NCBI RefSeq assembly: GCF_014638845.1
Contig: NZ_BMFP01000002.1
Span: 328,373 to 392,372, forward strand
Direction: 5' to 3'
DNA: 64,000 nt
From: Pontibacter amylolyticus
GTDB taxonomy: Bacteria; Bacteroidota; Bacteroidia; Cytophagales; Hymenobacteraceae
Position 1 is the stretch's first letter; each line of letters starts with the position of its first letter. The translations under genes and the position numbers were made by a program. Below, piece by piece: positions 52,271 to 61,458 of this stretch. A model generated the notes under the pieces. The model was not told the DNA's origin. It ran no database searches and was given only the letters and a program-made list of their open reading frames with translations.

Positions 52271-52915
52271 ATGTCTATGAAGAAGTATTTTATTCTACTA
52301 TCATTAATAGTTATCAGCCAGCTATCACACGCTCAGCGCATTCAATTCGATATCTTCGGAGATTTACATTATGAATCCAAAGAAAATCGATATACAGCTT
52401 CTTTGAAGAAAGACATTTTTAACAATCTGATATTTAGCGACAATACCAACAACGAACTAGTTTTCAAGAAAAAATACCTTGACCTGAATTATAAATACTT
52501 AATAAAAGATGAGGAAGCTAAAATAGACTTCTTCAGATATATCATTAATAGATATAGCCTAGAAAGAGGATATAAAGCAAAATTTGATGTAGACATATTC
52601 GATAAGGTAATAATTGAGGACAATAAGAATAATAGAGTTGAGGTCGGAAGGGATATTTTTGGCAATCTAACATATGAAGAAAAGAGAGATGATTTTAAAA
52701 TCTCTATAAAAAGAGATCTCTCCGGGAACTTAGAGTTTAGATCAGACAAAGAACAAGCCTATCTGAAAAAGGATATCTTAAATAAATGGAGTTACAGCGA
52801 TAGCAGTGGGAATAGATTTAATTTTAGTAACAAAACATGGGATAAGTTGATGCATGTGTATGGAAGCGATGAAAGTATTTTCTTCTTCTTAATTGACAAT
52901 TTTCTATACTTTTAG
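52271..52915 (+). CDS. Secreted protein built from about 20-residue beta repeats
   Basis: 214 residues. Signal peptide KKYFILLSLIVISQLSHAQ. The mature part repeats a short unit with the core D-[IL]-x-x-x-L-x-[FY]-x-[DE]: FDIFGDLHYESK, KDIFNNLIFSDN, RDIFGNLTYEEK, RDLSGNLEFRSD, KDILNKWSYSDS, each preceded by a beta strand. A small beta-solenoid or sheet repeat is likely. Very AT-rich, just beyond attC 2 (cassette 3 by position), though no closing attC was found. Function unknown. Confidence 0.62.
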   Translation: MSMKKYFILLSLIVISQLSHAQRIQFDIFGDLHYESKENRYTASLKKDIFNNLIFSDNTNNELVFKKKYLDLNYKYLIKDEEAKIDFFRYIINRYSLERGYKAKFDVDIFDKVIIEDNKNNRVEVGRDIFGNLTYEEKRDDFKISIKRDLSGNLEFRSDKEQAYLKKDILNKWSYSDSSGNRFNFSNKTWDKLMHVYGSDESIFFFLIDNFLYF

Positions 52916-53059
52916 CAACTATCCTTTAGTTAACTTCTAAGTCCTGTATTTTGTGCTTATTCTTGATAGTGAGCTTATGAAATAATACTTCACAGCAATT
53001 TAAGTCTCGCCACCCGATAGAAATCTGTCGTTATACTTGGCTGCTTCATACTATTGCCT

Positions 53060-54082
53060 CTAAATCCCCTCCCCCGCCGTCTTATCGTGCTCATCGGATT
53101 TAGCGGCCTCCTTCGCTTCCTCTTCTCCATAAATATCCTTGGTGAACTTGCCTGGCTCGGCGTTCACGGCCGTGTGGCCTACTTCTATTTCCTGCCGGAT
53201 GAAGCGCACGGCATACTCGGCGGGGTAAATGTTGAAGCCATACTTGCGGGAGTAGACGAACGTGAACACGGCCCCGAAAAAGATGATCTGCGAGGTATAG
53301 AACACCCACAGCAGAATCACAATAACTGAACCCGCCGCCCCGTAGATGGAGGTGACGTTGCTCGTGCCCAGGTATAGCCCGATGATCTCGCGGCCGATGG
53401 CAAAGAGGCCCGACGTCACCAGCGCGCCTACCCACACGTCGCGCCACTTGATCTTGGCATCGGGCAGGAAACGGTAGATGCAGCCGAACATGAAGGTCAT
53501 CAGCACAAAGCCCGACACCAGGTTGACACCGCGCATCACGTACACAACCCAGCCAGCCAACCGGGCCTCCAGGAAATCCCCGACGGCGACCAGGATGGTA
53601 TTAGCCAGCAGCGACACGATGAGCAGAATGGCGATGGCCAGAATCATGGCGAAGGACAGGAAACGGTCGAGGATCAGCTTGACGTAGCCGCGCTTGGGGG
53701 CGGGCCGCACGTACCATACCTCATTCAGCGATTCCTGCAATGACACAAAAACACCTGTAGCCGCTATAAACAGCGTAAATACAATGATAGCGGTCGCAAA
53801 GTTGAAGGAGGTGATGTCGTTGATGCTCTCCACCATGCGCTGCACGGCAAAAGCGGCCTCCGAGCCGATCGTCTCCCGAATCTGGTAATAGATCTCTCCC
53901 GAGACAGCCTGTTCCCCAAAAAAATAACCGGTGGCGTTGATGATGATCAGCAGAATGGGCGGCAGCGCGAAAATGGTGTAATAGGCCAGCGCCGCCCCTT
54001 TTTGGAAGGAGTTGTTCTCGATGAACTCAAGGCCAGCCTCCTGGAGCAGGCACCATATCTTTTTCAGCGTCTTGCGGGGCAT
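53060..54082 (-). CDS. YihY/BrkB family inner membrane protein
   Basis: 340 residues, six helices. Family signatures: FQKGAALAYYTIFALPPILLIII near the N-terminus, and SIYGAAGSVIVILLWVFYTSQIIFFGAVFTFVYS near 250-285. The C-terminus is a charged tail. YihY proteins are widely present inner-membrane proteins of unsettled function; the older label of ribonuclease BN is not supported. It has normal composition and marks the end of the AT-rich insert. Confidence 0.83.
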   Translation of the reverse strand: MPRKTLKKIWCLLQEAGLEFIENNSFQKGAALAYYTIFALPPILLIIINATGYFFGEQAVSGEIYYQIRETIGSEAAFAVQRMVESINDITSFNFATAIIVFTLFIAATGVFVSLQESLNEVWYVRPAPKRGYVKLILDRFLSFAMILAIAILLIVSLLANTILVAVGDFLEARLAGWVVYVMRGVNLVSGFVLMTFMFGCIYRFLPDAKIKWRDVWVGALVTSGLFAIGREIIGLYLGTSNVTSIYGAAGSVIVILLWVFYTSQIIFFGAVFTFVYSRKYGFNIYPAEYAVRFIRQEIEVGHTAVNAEPGKFTKDIYGEEEAKEAAKSDEHDKTAGEGI

Positions 54083-54247
54083 GGGGTGGTAAGGGATACT
54101 ATCCTAAAACTGATACGCAGATGAAAGGTTATGTTTATACCTGAACCTCGTACAGGTATAGGTTAGAGCACGTAACACTTACCGAAACGAAAATTTATTT
54201 TGTACCTTTGTGCCTGAATTAGCAATGCCTTTTTGATATAACCATAC

Positions 54248-55789
54248 ATGGAAAGAGAAGTTAGAGTACGCTTTGCCCCGAGCCCGACAGGGCCTCTCCA
54301 TATCGGCGGTGTTCGCACGGCCCTTTACAACTTTTTGCTTGCCAAGAAAACCGGCGGCAAAATGATTTTGCGCATCGAGGACACCGACCAGAACCGTTTT
54401 GTGCCGGGTGCTGAAGACTACATCCGCGAGTCGCTGGAGTGGTGCGGCATCGAGCTGGACGAGAGCCCATGGGACGGCGGCCCTTACGCGCCATACCGCC
54501 AGTCGGAGCGCAAGCCGATGTACATGCAGTATGCCATGCAACTCATCGAGAGCGGCCATGCTTACTACGCTTTCGACACGGCCGAGGAGCTGGACGAAAT
54601 GCGCGAGCGCCTGAAGGCTGCCAAGGTAGCCACGCCCCAGTACAACGCCATCACCCGTATGACGATGAAGAATTCTCTCACGCTGCCGGAGGATGAAGTG
54701 AAGAAGCGTCTGGAATCAGGCGACCCGTACGTGATCCGCCTGAAAGTGCCGCGCAAGGAAGAGGTTCGTTTGAAAGACCTGATCCGTGGTTGGGTCATGG
54801 TACACTCTTCTGCCATCGACGATAAAGTACTCATGAAGTCGGACGGTATGCCGACCTACCACCTGGCCAACATCGTGGACGACCACCTGATGAAGATCAC
54901 GCATGTGATCCGGGGTGAGGAGTGGTTGCCATCTGCGCCGCTGCACGTGTTGCTATACCGCTACCTGGGTTGGGAAGACACCATGCCGGAGTTCGCACAC
55001 CTGCCGCTTTTGCTAAAGCCAGACGGCAACGGCAAACTGAGCAAGCGTGACGGCGACAAGCTGGGCTTCCCGGTATTCCCGCTCCGCTGGGTAGATCCGT
55101 TTACCAGCGAGGTTTCCTCTGGCTACCGTGAGGCAGGCTACATTCCGGAAGCTTTCATTAACTTCCTGGCCTTTTTGGGCTGGAACCCGGGCACGCAGCA
55201 GGAGATCTTCTCGATGGAAGAGCTGGCAAATGAATTCTCTATCGAGCGCATCGGCAAGTCCGGCACCCGCTTCGACATACAGAAAGCCCGTTGGTTCAAC
55301 GAGCAGTACCTGCGCGCCAAGCCAGACGCCGAGTTGGCAGGTTACCTGCTGAAGGCACTGGAAGAGCACAACATTTCTTGCTCGCCTGAGAAAGCCGAGA
55401 AGATCGCCGGCCTGATGAAGGAGCGGGTGAGCTTCCCGCAGGAATTCTGGCGTGAGGCGGCCTACTTCTTCGTGGCGCCAACCGAGTACAGCGAGAAAGT
55501 GGCCTCCAAGAAGTGGAACAGCCAGTCAGTGGCCGTTTTTACGGATTTCCGCAACGAGCTGTCCACCTTGAGCGACTTCAACGCCGATACCGTAAAAGAT
55601 TTGCTGGTAAGCATTCTGGAGCGTCACGGCATGAAGATCGGCATGGTGATGCAGGCACTTCGCCTGGCCGTGACCGGTGCCGAGGCGGGTCCTGATTTGA
55701 TGCAGATCATCGAAGTGATTGGCCGTGAGGAAACGCAGAACCGCATAGACGCTGCCATCAGCGCACTGAGCCAGTACGCGACGGCTTAG
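54248..55789 (+). CDS. gltX: Glutamate-tRNA ligase
   Basis: 513 residues. Charges tRNA-Glu. Class I signature VRFAPSPTGPLHIGGVRTALYNFL (HIGG version of HIGH) near residue 15, KLSKRDGDKLGFPVFP (KMSKS-type) near 265, and a helical anticodon-binding domain (about 340-510). A possible promoter element TACCTTTG is at 54203-54210. A terminator follows at 55811. Confidence 0.95.
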   Translation: MEREVRVRFAPSPTGPLHIGGVRTALYNFLLAKKTGGKMILRIEDTDQNRFVPGAEDYIRESLEWCGIELDESPWDGGPYAPYRQSERKPMYMQYAMQLIESGHAYYAFDTAEELDEMRERLKAAKVATPQYNAITRMTMKNSLTLPEDEVKKRLESGDPYVIRLKVPRKEEVRLKDLIRGWVMVHSSAIDDKVLMKSDGMPTYHLANIVDDHLMKITHVIRGEEWLPSAPLHVLLYRYLGWEDTMPEFAHLPLLLKPDGNGKLSKRDGDKLGFPVFPLRWVDPFTSEVSSGYREAGYIPEAFINFLAFLGWNPGTQQEIFSMEELANEFSIERIGKSGTRFDIQKARWFNEQYLRAKPDAELAGYLLKALEEHNISCSPEKAEKIAGLMKERVSFPQEFWREAAYFFVAPTEYSEKVASKKWNSQSVAVFTDFRNELSTLSDFNADTVKDLLVSILERHGMKIGMVMQALRLAVTGAEAGPDLMQIIEVIGREETQNRIDAAISALSQYATA

Positions 55790-55810
55790 GCTATACCTTA
55801 TACCTGACAG

Positions 55811-55845
55811 AGGCGGCTATTCCGGAAGGGGTAGCCGCCTTTTTT
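55811..55845 (+). terminator. Terminator of gltX
   Basis: AGGCGGCTA (55811-55819) pairs with TAGCCGCCT (55832-55840), then TTTTT. TATACCT motifs flank it on both sides. Confidence 0.82.
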
Positions 55846-55920
55846 ATACCTGCCTACTATACCTGTGTGTAACTATTTGGTCGTTTCGCCTTATACTTCA
55901 GAAAGCAACAGACCCAAGGT

Positions 55921-56289
55921 ATGGCTAAGGATAAGAAAGAAAATAAAAGCTCAAAGAAGAAAACCCGTGTGCACAAAGACCTCGAGGGCTTCGAGATCAA
56001 GGTAAACAAGCAGGGCGAGATCATCTCCAACTACTCCATCGACCAGATCAACGAGTTCCTGAACAAGAACGTGGAGGACAAAAAACTGGTGAAGCGCGAC
56101 GCTGCCGAGCGTGCCAAGAAAGAGGAAGAAGAGTTTCACATAGAGGAGGGTGAAGAAGTGGAGGAAACCGACGAGGACTTTGTGAAAGGCACCAGCTCCG
56201 TTTCAGATGACGAGGACGACAAGGACCTGCCCAAAGCCCGCCGAAAAAAAGGCAGCGTGGAAGAGGACGAAGACGATGAAGTGGATTAG
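55921..56289 (+). CDS. Highly charged small protein
   Basis: 122 residues, no signal. Starts with a Lys-rich stretch ([21 protein letters not shown]), a short folded-looking middle ([28 protein letters not shown]), then a long Glu/Asp tail. Basic head and acidic tail resemble nucleic-acid- or protein-binding linkers. It is compact and well framed between gltX and the AIM24 gene; the next start is 44 bases on. Not recognised. Confidence 0.6.
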   Translation: MAKDKKENKSSKKKTRVHKDLEGFEIKVNKQGEIISNYSIDQINEFLNKNVEDKKLVKRDAAERAKKEEEEFHIEEGEEVEETDEDFVKGTSSVSDDEDDKDLPKARRKKGSVEEDEDDEVD

Positions 56290-56333
56290 ATAATTTGTTA
56301 TCTTGTCTGCCTGAACATCACGTCCTAAAAACT

Positions 56334-57101
56334 ATGAGAAACGCACACGAAATCGACTTCCGCATTTTCGGTAATGACATACAGGTACTCGAAATCGAAC
56401 TCGACCCCAACGAAACGGTTATTGCCGAGGCCGGCGCCATGGTCTACATGGAAGAAGGCATCGACTTCCAGACCAAAATGGGCGACGGCTCCAACCCCAG
56501 CCAGGGTTTTCTGGGCAAACTGGTCTCGATGGGCAGCCGCCTGATCACGGGTGAGTCGCTGTTTATGACACACTTTACGCACCGTGGCCATGGCAAGAGC
56601 CGGGTCGCTTTCTCGGCCCCCTACCCCGGTACCATCCTGCCCATCGACCTGCAGCAGCTCACCGGCAACACACTGATTGCACAGCGAGATGCTTTCCTGG
56701 CAGCGGCGCTGGGTACCAAACTGGCCATGCACTTCAATCAGAAACTCGGATCCGGCCTGTTCGGTGGCGAGGGCTTTATCCTGCAGAAACTCACCGGCGA
56801 TGGACTGGCCTTCCTGCATGCGGGCGGCACCATCGTAGAGAAAGAGCTCAACAACGAGACCCTGCGCGTGGACACAGGCTGTGTGGTGGCGTTCGAGCTA
56901 GGTATAGATTTCAGCATACAGCAGGCCGGCGGACTCAAGTCCATGATCTTTGGCGGGGAAGGCTTGTTCCTGGCCACCTTGCGAGGCACCGGCAGAGTAT
57001 GGCTGCAGTCCATGCCAGTGAAGAAGCTGATCCAGGCCCTGATGCCACACGGCGAGAACGCCAAGAAGGAAGGCGGCTTTATGAGCAGCTTTCTCGAGTA
57101 A
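56334..57101 (+). CDS. AIM24/TIGR00266 family protein
   Basis: 255 residues from ATG 56334; upstream codons have no family-like sequence. Beta-rich fold with [78 protein letters not shown] and [22 protein letters not shown], typical of TIGR00266 (related to the mitochondrial AIM24). No defined function. 41 bases before the next gene. Confidence 0.82.
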   Translation: MRNAHEIDFRIFGNDIQVLEIELDPNETVIAEAGAMVYMEEGIDFQTKMGDGSNPSQGFLGKLVSMGSRLITGESLFMTHFTHRGHGKSRVAFSAPYPGTILPIDLQQLTGNTLIAQRDAFLAAALGTKLAMHFNQKLGSGLFGGEGFILQKLTGDGLAFLHAGGTIVEKELNNETLRVDTGCVVAFELGIDFSIQQAGGLKSMIFGGEGLFLATLRGTGRVWLQSMPVKKLIQALMPHGENAKKEGGFMSSFLE

Positions 57102-57141
57102 TGAGTAATTAAAAATGATGAATGGATAATTTTTTGGCCCC

Positions 57142-57522
57142 ATGTATATGGTAAGATCCAATAAATTAATAGAGCAGAAAAATAAGGTACTTCCCTATAC
57201 CTACTTCATCGGATTGGCTGCACTCTGGTTCTTTGGTGACCTGCTTGCCAAAGAAAATTTTAGCTTCGTTGCCTTGGGCATTATGGTTGCGCTTATTGTT
57301 CAAGCGGTATGGCAGAATAAATTAGTAGGGGCCAGCCTGGGTGTGTTCACCACAGCAGTCAGCTTCGTCGCTTTTTTGGCCGTTCTGTCAGAGTTTAGCG
57401 ATTTTGAAGTTGTTAATGGGAGCGCTGTACAGTTGATCGCTGTTGGCTCCATACTTACATTAAGCGGGCTTGCCATGGGGCTTCTATTGACTGTAACGAA
57501 CTCGCGTAAGTTGGCGATTTAA
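57142..57522 (+). CDS. Four-helix membrane protein, hypothetical
   Basis: 126 residues, helices at about 19-38, 42-58, 65-84 and 96-118, no motif recognised. ATG at 57142 has a second in-frame ATG two codons on. It forms a pair with the next short gene, 20 bases away; together they could be a small two-subunit membrane unit. Confidence 0.55.
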   Translation: MYMVRSNKLIEQKNKVLPYTYFIGLAALWFFGDLLAKENFSFVALGIMVALIVQAVWQNKLVGASLGVFTTAVSFVAFLAVLSEFSDFEVVNGSAVQLIAVGSILTLSGLAMGLLLTVTNSRKLAI

Positions 57523-57542
57523 GTATAATATAAGGCTGTACC

Positions 57543-57746
57543 ATGACTTTAGAGATCAAGAATTCCTGGAACGCCATTAACAGAGTGTTGACCATCATTA
57601 ACCTCTTCCTGTTTATGGTGTTAACCGCTCAGGGTTTTAACTACCAAGAAGTGAAAGGCAAGACGGTACCTGTTTATCTGAATGTGGTGCTTCTGCTTGT
57701 TTTGGGTTTCGCGGTGTTTATATCCCTATATGGTTTGCTTCGCTAG
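57543..57746 (+). CDS. Two-helix membrane protein, hypothetical
   Basis: 67 residues with helices at about 12-30 and 43-64 (VYLNVVLLLVLGFAVFISLYGLL). Follows the four-helix gene by 20 bases and is closed by a strong terminator. Nothing recognised beyond the topology. Confidence 0.5.
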   Translation: MTLEIKNSWNAINRVLTIINLFLFMVLTAQGFNYQEVKGKTVPVYLNVVLLLVLGFAVFISLYGLLR

Positions 57747-57770
57747 TCGCTATACCTGAGATAAGGCTTA

Positions 57771-57817
57771 AAAATGAAAATGCCCGGCAGTCTATACCTG
57801 CCGGGCATTTTCATTTT
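57771..57817. terminator. Strong bidirectional terminator with TATACCT in the loop
   Basis: Perfect 20-bp stem: 57771-57790 (AAAATGAAAATGCCC...) with 57798-57817 (...GGGCATTTTCATTTT). The 7-base loop TCTATAC and the first stem bases make a TATACCT copy. Confidence 0.85.
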
Positions 57818-57844
57818 GTCATTTCGAACGACAGTGAGAAATCT
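57816..57844. repeat. Half-copy of the inverted repeat seen at 18009
   Basis: TTGTCATTTCG at one end and GAGAAATCT at the other match the arm of the 18009-18036 repeat, with a different middle. No facing second arm is evident. Confidence 0.4.
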
Positions 57845-57909
57845 GGAGTGAGTAACGGCTACTATTCCAGAATTCGCCTACTGTCTGAATAACACGCTGA
57901 GCCATCGCC

Positions 57910-58419
57910 TTATTTCACGATCTCCATATACCTTGGCCCCGTTCCATCCCACACCAGTTCATTGTTATACCATACCCTGGTTACGGCAACAGACTGGTTG
58001 TTTTTCCCCCACCTTTTTACAGCACAGGATATCGTATCAGTATCCGTTTCACTGAGCTTGATATAAGTCTGGGTTCGCATATTCTCTTCCTGCAGACTCG
58101 GGAAAAGCCGCATGACATATTGGCTCCCGGCTTGATACACAAAGAATTGCTTCGGATAATCCAGTTTACCGTCAAAGACGCGCTCCTGCTTTCCATTTGT
58201 CAGGTAGTACAAATCTATGTTGCTAGGGGAATAAGCATGGGGAGTTTTGGCATCCAATAGATCATTCCCAGACGAGTCTTTGAAAGTGAGTTCGATAGCA
58301 ATATCGTTCACCACCTCTCCTTCCTCCTTTTCGCAGGATGTGAACATGGGCCCAATGGCTACCAGCAGCATGGTTATGACTTTACCAAACTGGTTGGGCA
58401 TGTATGATCTTGCTTTCAT
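57910..58419 (-). CDS. Lipoprotein, hypothetical
   Basis: 169 residues. Lipoprotein signal with ITMLLVAIGPMFTSC, Cys29 (the start may be Met7 instead). The mature part is beta-rich with VVNDIAIELTFKDSSGNDLLDAKTPHAYSPSNIDLYYL, a pattern I know in small Bacteroidota lipoproteins, but no named domain. It stands alone between two terminators. Confidence 0.6.
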   Translation of the reverse strand: MKARSYMPNQFGKVITMLLVAIGPMFTSCEKEEGEVVNDIAIELTFKDSSGNDLLDAKTPHAYSPSNIDLYYLTNGKQERVFDGKLDYPKQFFVYQAGSQYVMRLFPSLQEENMRTQTYIKLSETDTDTISCAVKRWGKNNQSVAVTRVWYNNELVWDGTGPRYMEIVK

Positions 58420-58507
58420 GTTGCTGGTGCTTAATTGGTTGGGTCGCTCATCACTCTAAATATCAGAAATAAAGATAGAGTAGCGTACTATAATTTTACT
58501 TAACATG

Positions 58508-58540
58508 AAAAAGCCCCTGCAGGTTATAGCTGCAGGGGCC
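58508..58540 (-). terminator. Terminator of the GH3 gene
   Basis: GCCCCTGCAG (58513-58522) pairs with CTGCAGGGGC (58530-58539); on the minus strand TTTTTC follows. Confidence 0.8.
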
Positions 58541-58561
58541 TCAAGTACTTCTCTCTGATTT

Positions 58562-60079
58562 TTAGCTCTCCACTAAATTTAAGATCTCCTCCAGGTATTC
58601 TCTGGAATTACTCAGCCTTGGCACTTTATGCTGGCCGCCGAGTTTGCCTTTTTTGCTGAGCCAGTTCATGAAAGTACCCTTCGGGGCGGCGTGCACGATG
58701 GGCTCCTGCAGGGCGATGTCGTTCTGGCGTTTGGCGTCGTAGTCGGAGTTCACTTCGCGCAGGGTTTCGTCGAGCACCTGGGTGAAACGGGGCAGGCTAT
58801 CCGGTTCCTTCTCGAACTCAATCAGCCATTCGTGCCCGCCACGCTTGCCGCTCTCCATGTACACAGGTGCGGCCGTGAAGTTGGAGATGATCGCGCCAGT
58901 GGCTTTGCATGCCCTTATAATGGCTTCTTCGGCATTCTCCACGATTACTTCCTCGCCAAAAGCATTGATGAAGTGCTTCGTGCGGCCTGATATCTTGATG
59001 CGGTAAGGACTCAGGTTGGTGAAGCGCACGGTATCGCCAATTTTATAGCGCCACAGGCCGGCGTTGGTCGAGATCACGATGGCGTAATTTTTACCTAGCT
59101 CTACCTGGTCCAGCGTGAGCGTTTTCGGGTTCTCCTCCTCGAACTGCTCCATCGGGATGAACTCGTAGTACACGCCGTAGTCCAGCATCAGCAGCATTTC
59201 GTCTTCGGTTTCGCGCTGGTCCTGTATACCGAAGAAGCCCTCCGAGGCATTGTATACCTCCAGGTAACGCATCTTATCAGAAGGGATGATATCCCTAAAC
59301 AGCTGCCGGTAAGGCCCAAAGGCCACAGCCCCGTGCGTAAAAAGCTCCAGGTTCGGCCATACCTCCAGGATATTCTGCTTGCCCGTCACTTCCAGAATGC
59401 GCTTCAGCAGCACGTAGGTCCAGGTAGGTACACCGCTCAGGCTGGTTACGTTCTCCGGCACCGTCACCTCCACCATTTTCTCGATCTTCTCTTCCCACTT
59501 GTCCATAAGCGCTACTTTGAGCGGCGGCGTGCGCATGGCCTCGGCCCAGATCGGCAGGTTTTGCATGATCACCGCCGACACATCGCCGCAGGAGGTCTTG
59601 GCGTTGAACTCGTTGGGATGATGGCTGCCCCCAATGGAAAGGCCCTTGCCTGTGAACAGCTTGGTATCGGGGTAGTTGTTGACGTAGAGTGAGAGCATGT
59701 CTTTGCCGCCCTTGTAGTGGCAGTCTTCCAGCGACTCCGGGCTGACAGGTATAAACTTGCTACGGGCGTTGGTGGTACCCGACGATTTGGCAAACCACTC
59801 GATCTTGCTGGGCCACAGGATATTCTGTTCGCCCTTCATCACCCGCTCTATATAAGGGTATAGGTCCTCGTAAGCAGCAACCGGCACCCGCTCCTGAAAG
59901 GTCTCCACGGACTTCATATCGCCGAAGCCATACTTCTTGCCAAACTCTGTGCCCTTCGCCGTGCTGATCAGGTTCTGAAACAGCTCGTTCTGCACTTCAT
60001 GCGGGTACTTCCGAAACAGATCAATGTCATGAATCCGCTTCTTCATCACCCACGTTACGATTGAGTTGATTATTTCCAA
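58562..60079 (-). CDS. GH3 family acyl-adenylate-forming protein
   Basis: 505 residues. GH3 proteins belong to the acyl-adenylating superfamily and in plants join amino acids to jasmonate or auxin. Seen here: WFAKSSGTTNARSKFIPVS (phosphate loop) near 95, LSGVPTWTYVLLKRI near 220, YNASEGFFGIQD near 295 and IGDTVRFTNLSPYRIKISGRTKHFINAFGEEV near 345-375. Bacterial GH3 substrates are unknown. It stands alone, with a terminator after it and the inverted-end element just upstream. Confidence 0.88.
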   Translation of the reverse strand: MEIINSIVTWVMKKRIHDIDLFRKYPHEVQNELFQNLISTAKGTEFGKKYGFGDMKSVETFQERVPVAAYEDLYPYIERVMKGEQNILWPSKIEWFAKSSGTTNARSKFIPVSPESLEDCHYKGGKDMLSLYVNNYPDTKLFTGKGLSIGGSHHPNEFNAKTSCGDVSAVIMQNLPIWAEAMRTPPLKVALMDKWEEKIEKMVEVTVPENVTSLSGVPTWTYVLLKRILEVTGKQNILEVWPNLELFTHGAVAFGPYRQLFRDIIPSDKMRYLEVYNASEGFFGIQDQRETEDEMLLMLDYGVYYEFIPMEQFEEENPKTLTLDQVELGKNYAIVISTNAGLWRYKIGDTVRFTNLSPYRIKISGRTKHFINAFGEEVIVENAEEAIIRACKATGAIISNFTAAPVYMESGKRGGHEWLIEFEKEPDSLPRFTQVLDETLREVNSDYDAKRQNDIALQEPIVHAAPKGTFMNWLSKKGKLGGQHKVPRLSNSREYLEEILNLVES

Positions 60080-60090
60080 AGGCTGAAGGC

Positions 60091-60517
60091 TAAATTGTTA
60101 AATGGTTAAATTGTTGTTTGTCCACTTCACCAAGCTATTAATTGCTATAGGCAGCTTCTTCAACTCACCTAGTATGTACTGGTACTGCTCTTCTGTAATC
60201 AGCTTACGTACTCTTGCTTTCTCGGTCCAATTAAACGATTCGTACATGGAGCCTTGGGCATAGCGGTAAAACTTTATTTTGTCTTTTTTCCCATACCTGC
60301 CAAACCCCTCTGCAATATTGGCTGAAATACTATCTACTGCCGTAGCATACTGCTGCCCTACTGTATTTTGAGGAAAATGGCTCCAGGCGATCACGATAGC
60401 CCAGATATGATTACTTAATGCAAAACTGATCTTGTAGGCTTCGATGTCGTTCAATTTAAGATATTTCTTCTCCTCCATATATCTCTTCAAACAACAATTC
60501 AACCATTTAACAATTTA
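60091..60517. mobile_element. 427-bp element with 30-bp inverted ends around a four-helix-bundle gene
   Basis: Ends at 60091-60120 (begins TAAATTGTTAAATGGTTAAA) and 60488-60517 (begins CAAACAACAATTCAACC) are inverted copies with one mismatch in 30. The left end contains the stop codon of the gene and the right end lies 10 bases upstream of its start. No transposase. A copy-like element that could be mobilised in trans is a reasonable guess. Confidence 0.55.
60098..60478 (-). CDS. Four-helix-bundle protein (23S rRNA intervening-sequence/S23 type)
   Basis: 126 residues from ATG 60478. Family pattern: KLNDIEAYKISFALSNHIWAIV, FPQNTVGQQYATAVDSISANIAEGFGR and FYRYAQGSMYESFNWTEKARVRKLITEEQY. The same fold is in proteins encoded in 23S rRNA intervening sequences and in Avd of diversity-generating retroelements. 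Here it is neither in an rRNA gene nor beside a reverse transcriptase; it is flanked by inverted ends, so it looks like a self-contained element of unknown effect. lptB lies 50 bases upstream of it on the same strand. Confidence 0.8.
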   Translation of the reverse strand: MEEKKYLKLNDIEAYKISFALSNHIWAIVIAWSHFPQNTVGQQYATAVDSISANIAEGFGRYGKKDKIKFYRYAQGSMYESFNWTEKARVRKLITEEQYQYILGELKKLPIAINSLVKWTNNNLTI

Positions 60518-60527
60518 ACAATTTAAC

Positions 60528-61259
60528 CTAAATCTTCCTCTTCAACTCAAAGTGCTTGCCCAGGTATACGCGGCGCACCTGCTCGTCGGCGGCGAGCTCT
60601 TCGGCGGTACCGGATTTCAGGATTTTGCCTTCAAACAGCAGGTAGGCGCGGTCGGTGATGGAAAGGGTTTCGTTTACGTTGTGGTCGGTGATCAGGATGC
60701 CGATATTTTTGCTCTTAAGCTTGGCCACGATGCTCTGTATCTCTTCCACGGCTATCGGGTCCACGCCAGCGAAGGGTTCATCGAGCAGCACGAATTTGGG
60801 GTCAACAGCCAGGGCGCGGGCGATCTCGGTACGGCGGCGCTCCCCTCCTGACAGCACAATGCCTTTGTTTTTGCGTACGTGCGTGAGCGAGAACTCCTCC
60901 AGCAGTTCCTCCACCTTCTCAAGCTGCTCTTTCTTCGGGCGATTCGTCATCTCCAGTGGGGCCAGGATGTTCTCCTCCACCGTTAGTTGCCGGAATACCG
61001 AAGCTTCCTGCGCCAGGTAGCCTACGCCGCGCTTGGCGCGCTGGTACATGGGCAGGTCGGTGATATCTTCCTTGTCGAGGAAAATACGGCCCTCGTTCGG
61101 CTTCACCAGCCCCACGATCATGTAAAACGAAGTGGTTTTACCGGCACCGTTCGGCCCCAGCAGACCCACGATCTCGCCCTGGTTCACTTCCACGCTCACG
61201 TCGTTCACGACCATGCGCGACTTATATTTTTTATATAGATGTTCGGCTCTTAATATCAT
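60528..61259 (-). CDS. lptB: LPS export ABC transporter ATP-binding protein LptB
   Basis: 243 residues, ATPase of the LptBFG lipopolysaccharide extractor. Walker [16 protein letters not shown], the LptB-like Q-loop region [17 protein letters not shown], signature [15 protein letters not shown], Walker [15 protein letters not shown], and H-loop LITDHNV, all in place. lptF/lptG are not in the window, as is usual in Bacteroidota. It ends just before the four-helix element. Confidence 0.93.
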   Translation of the reverse strand: MILRAEHLYKKYKSRMVVNDVSVEVNQGEIVGLLGPNGAGKTTSFYMIVGLVKPNEGRIFLDKEDITDLPMYQRAKRGVGYLAQEASVFRQLTVEENILAPLEMTNRPKKEQLEKVEELLEEFSLTHVRKNKGIVLSGGERRRTEIARALAVDPKFVLLDEPFAGVDPIAVEEIQSIVAKLKSKNIGILITDHNVNETLSITDRAYLLFEGKILKSGTAEELAADEQVRRVYLGKHFELKRKI

Positions 61260-61458
61260 CGGGCTAATTTACGCATTCTAGTTCCGTCCTGCAATGCAGT
61301 AATCCTGCCAAGTTTTATACCTATACCTGGCAGGCATAACATCGGATATACCTTGTCATATATTCAGAAAATCTAATTTTAAAATTGAAATTATTCCGGG
61401 TACACTGTTGTTAGTGTCGCGTCTTCTTATTAGTTTGGAATTCCGATAACCAGCCTTT

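Noticed and set aside
52916..53059. A third attC closing the cassette with the repeat protein
   Set aside because: The expected R'' GTCTAAC is absent; GTTATAC near 53031 has no matching left half.
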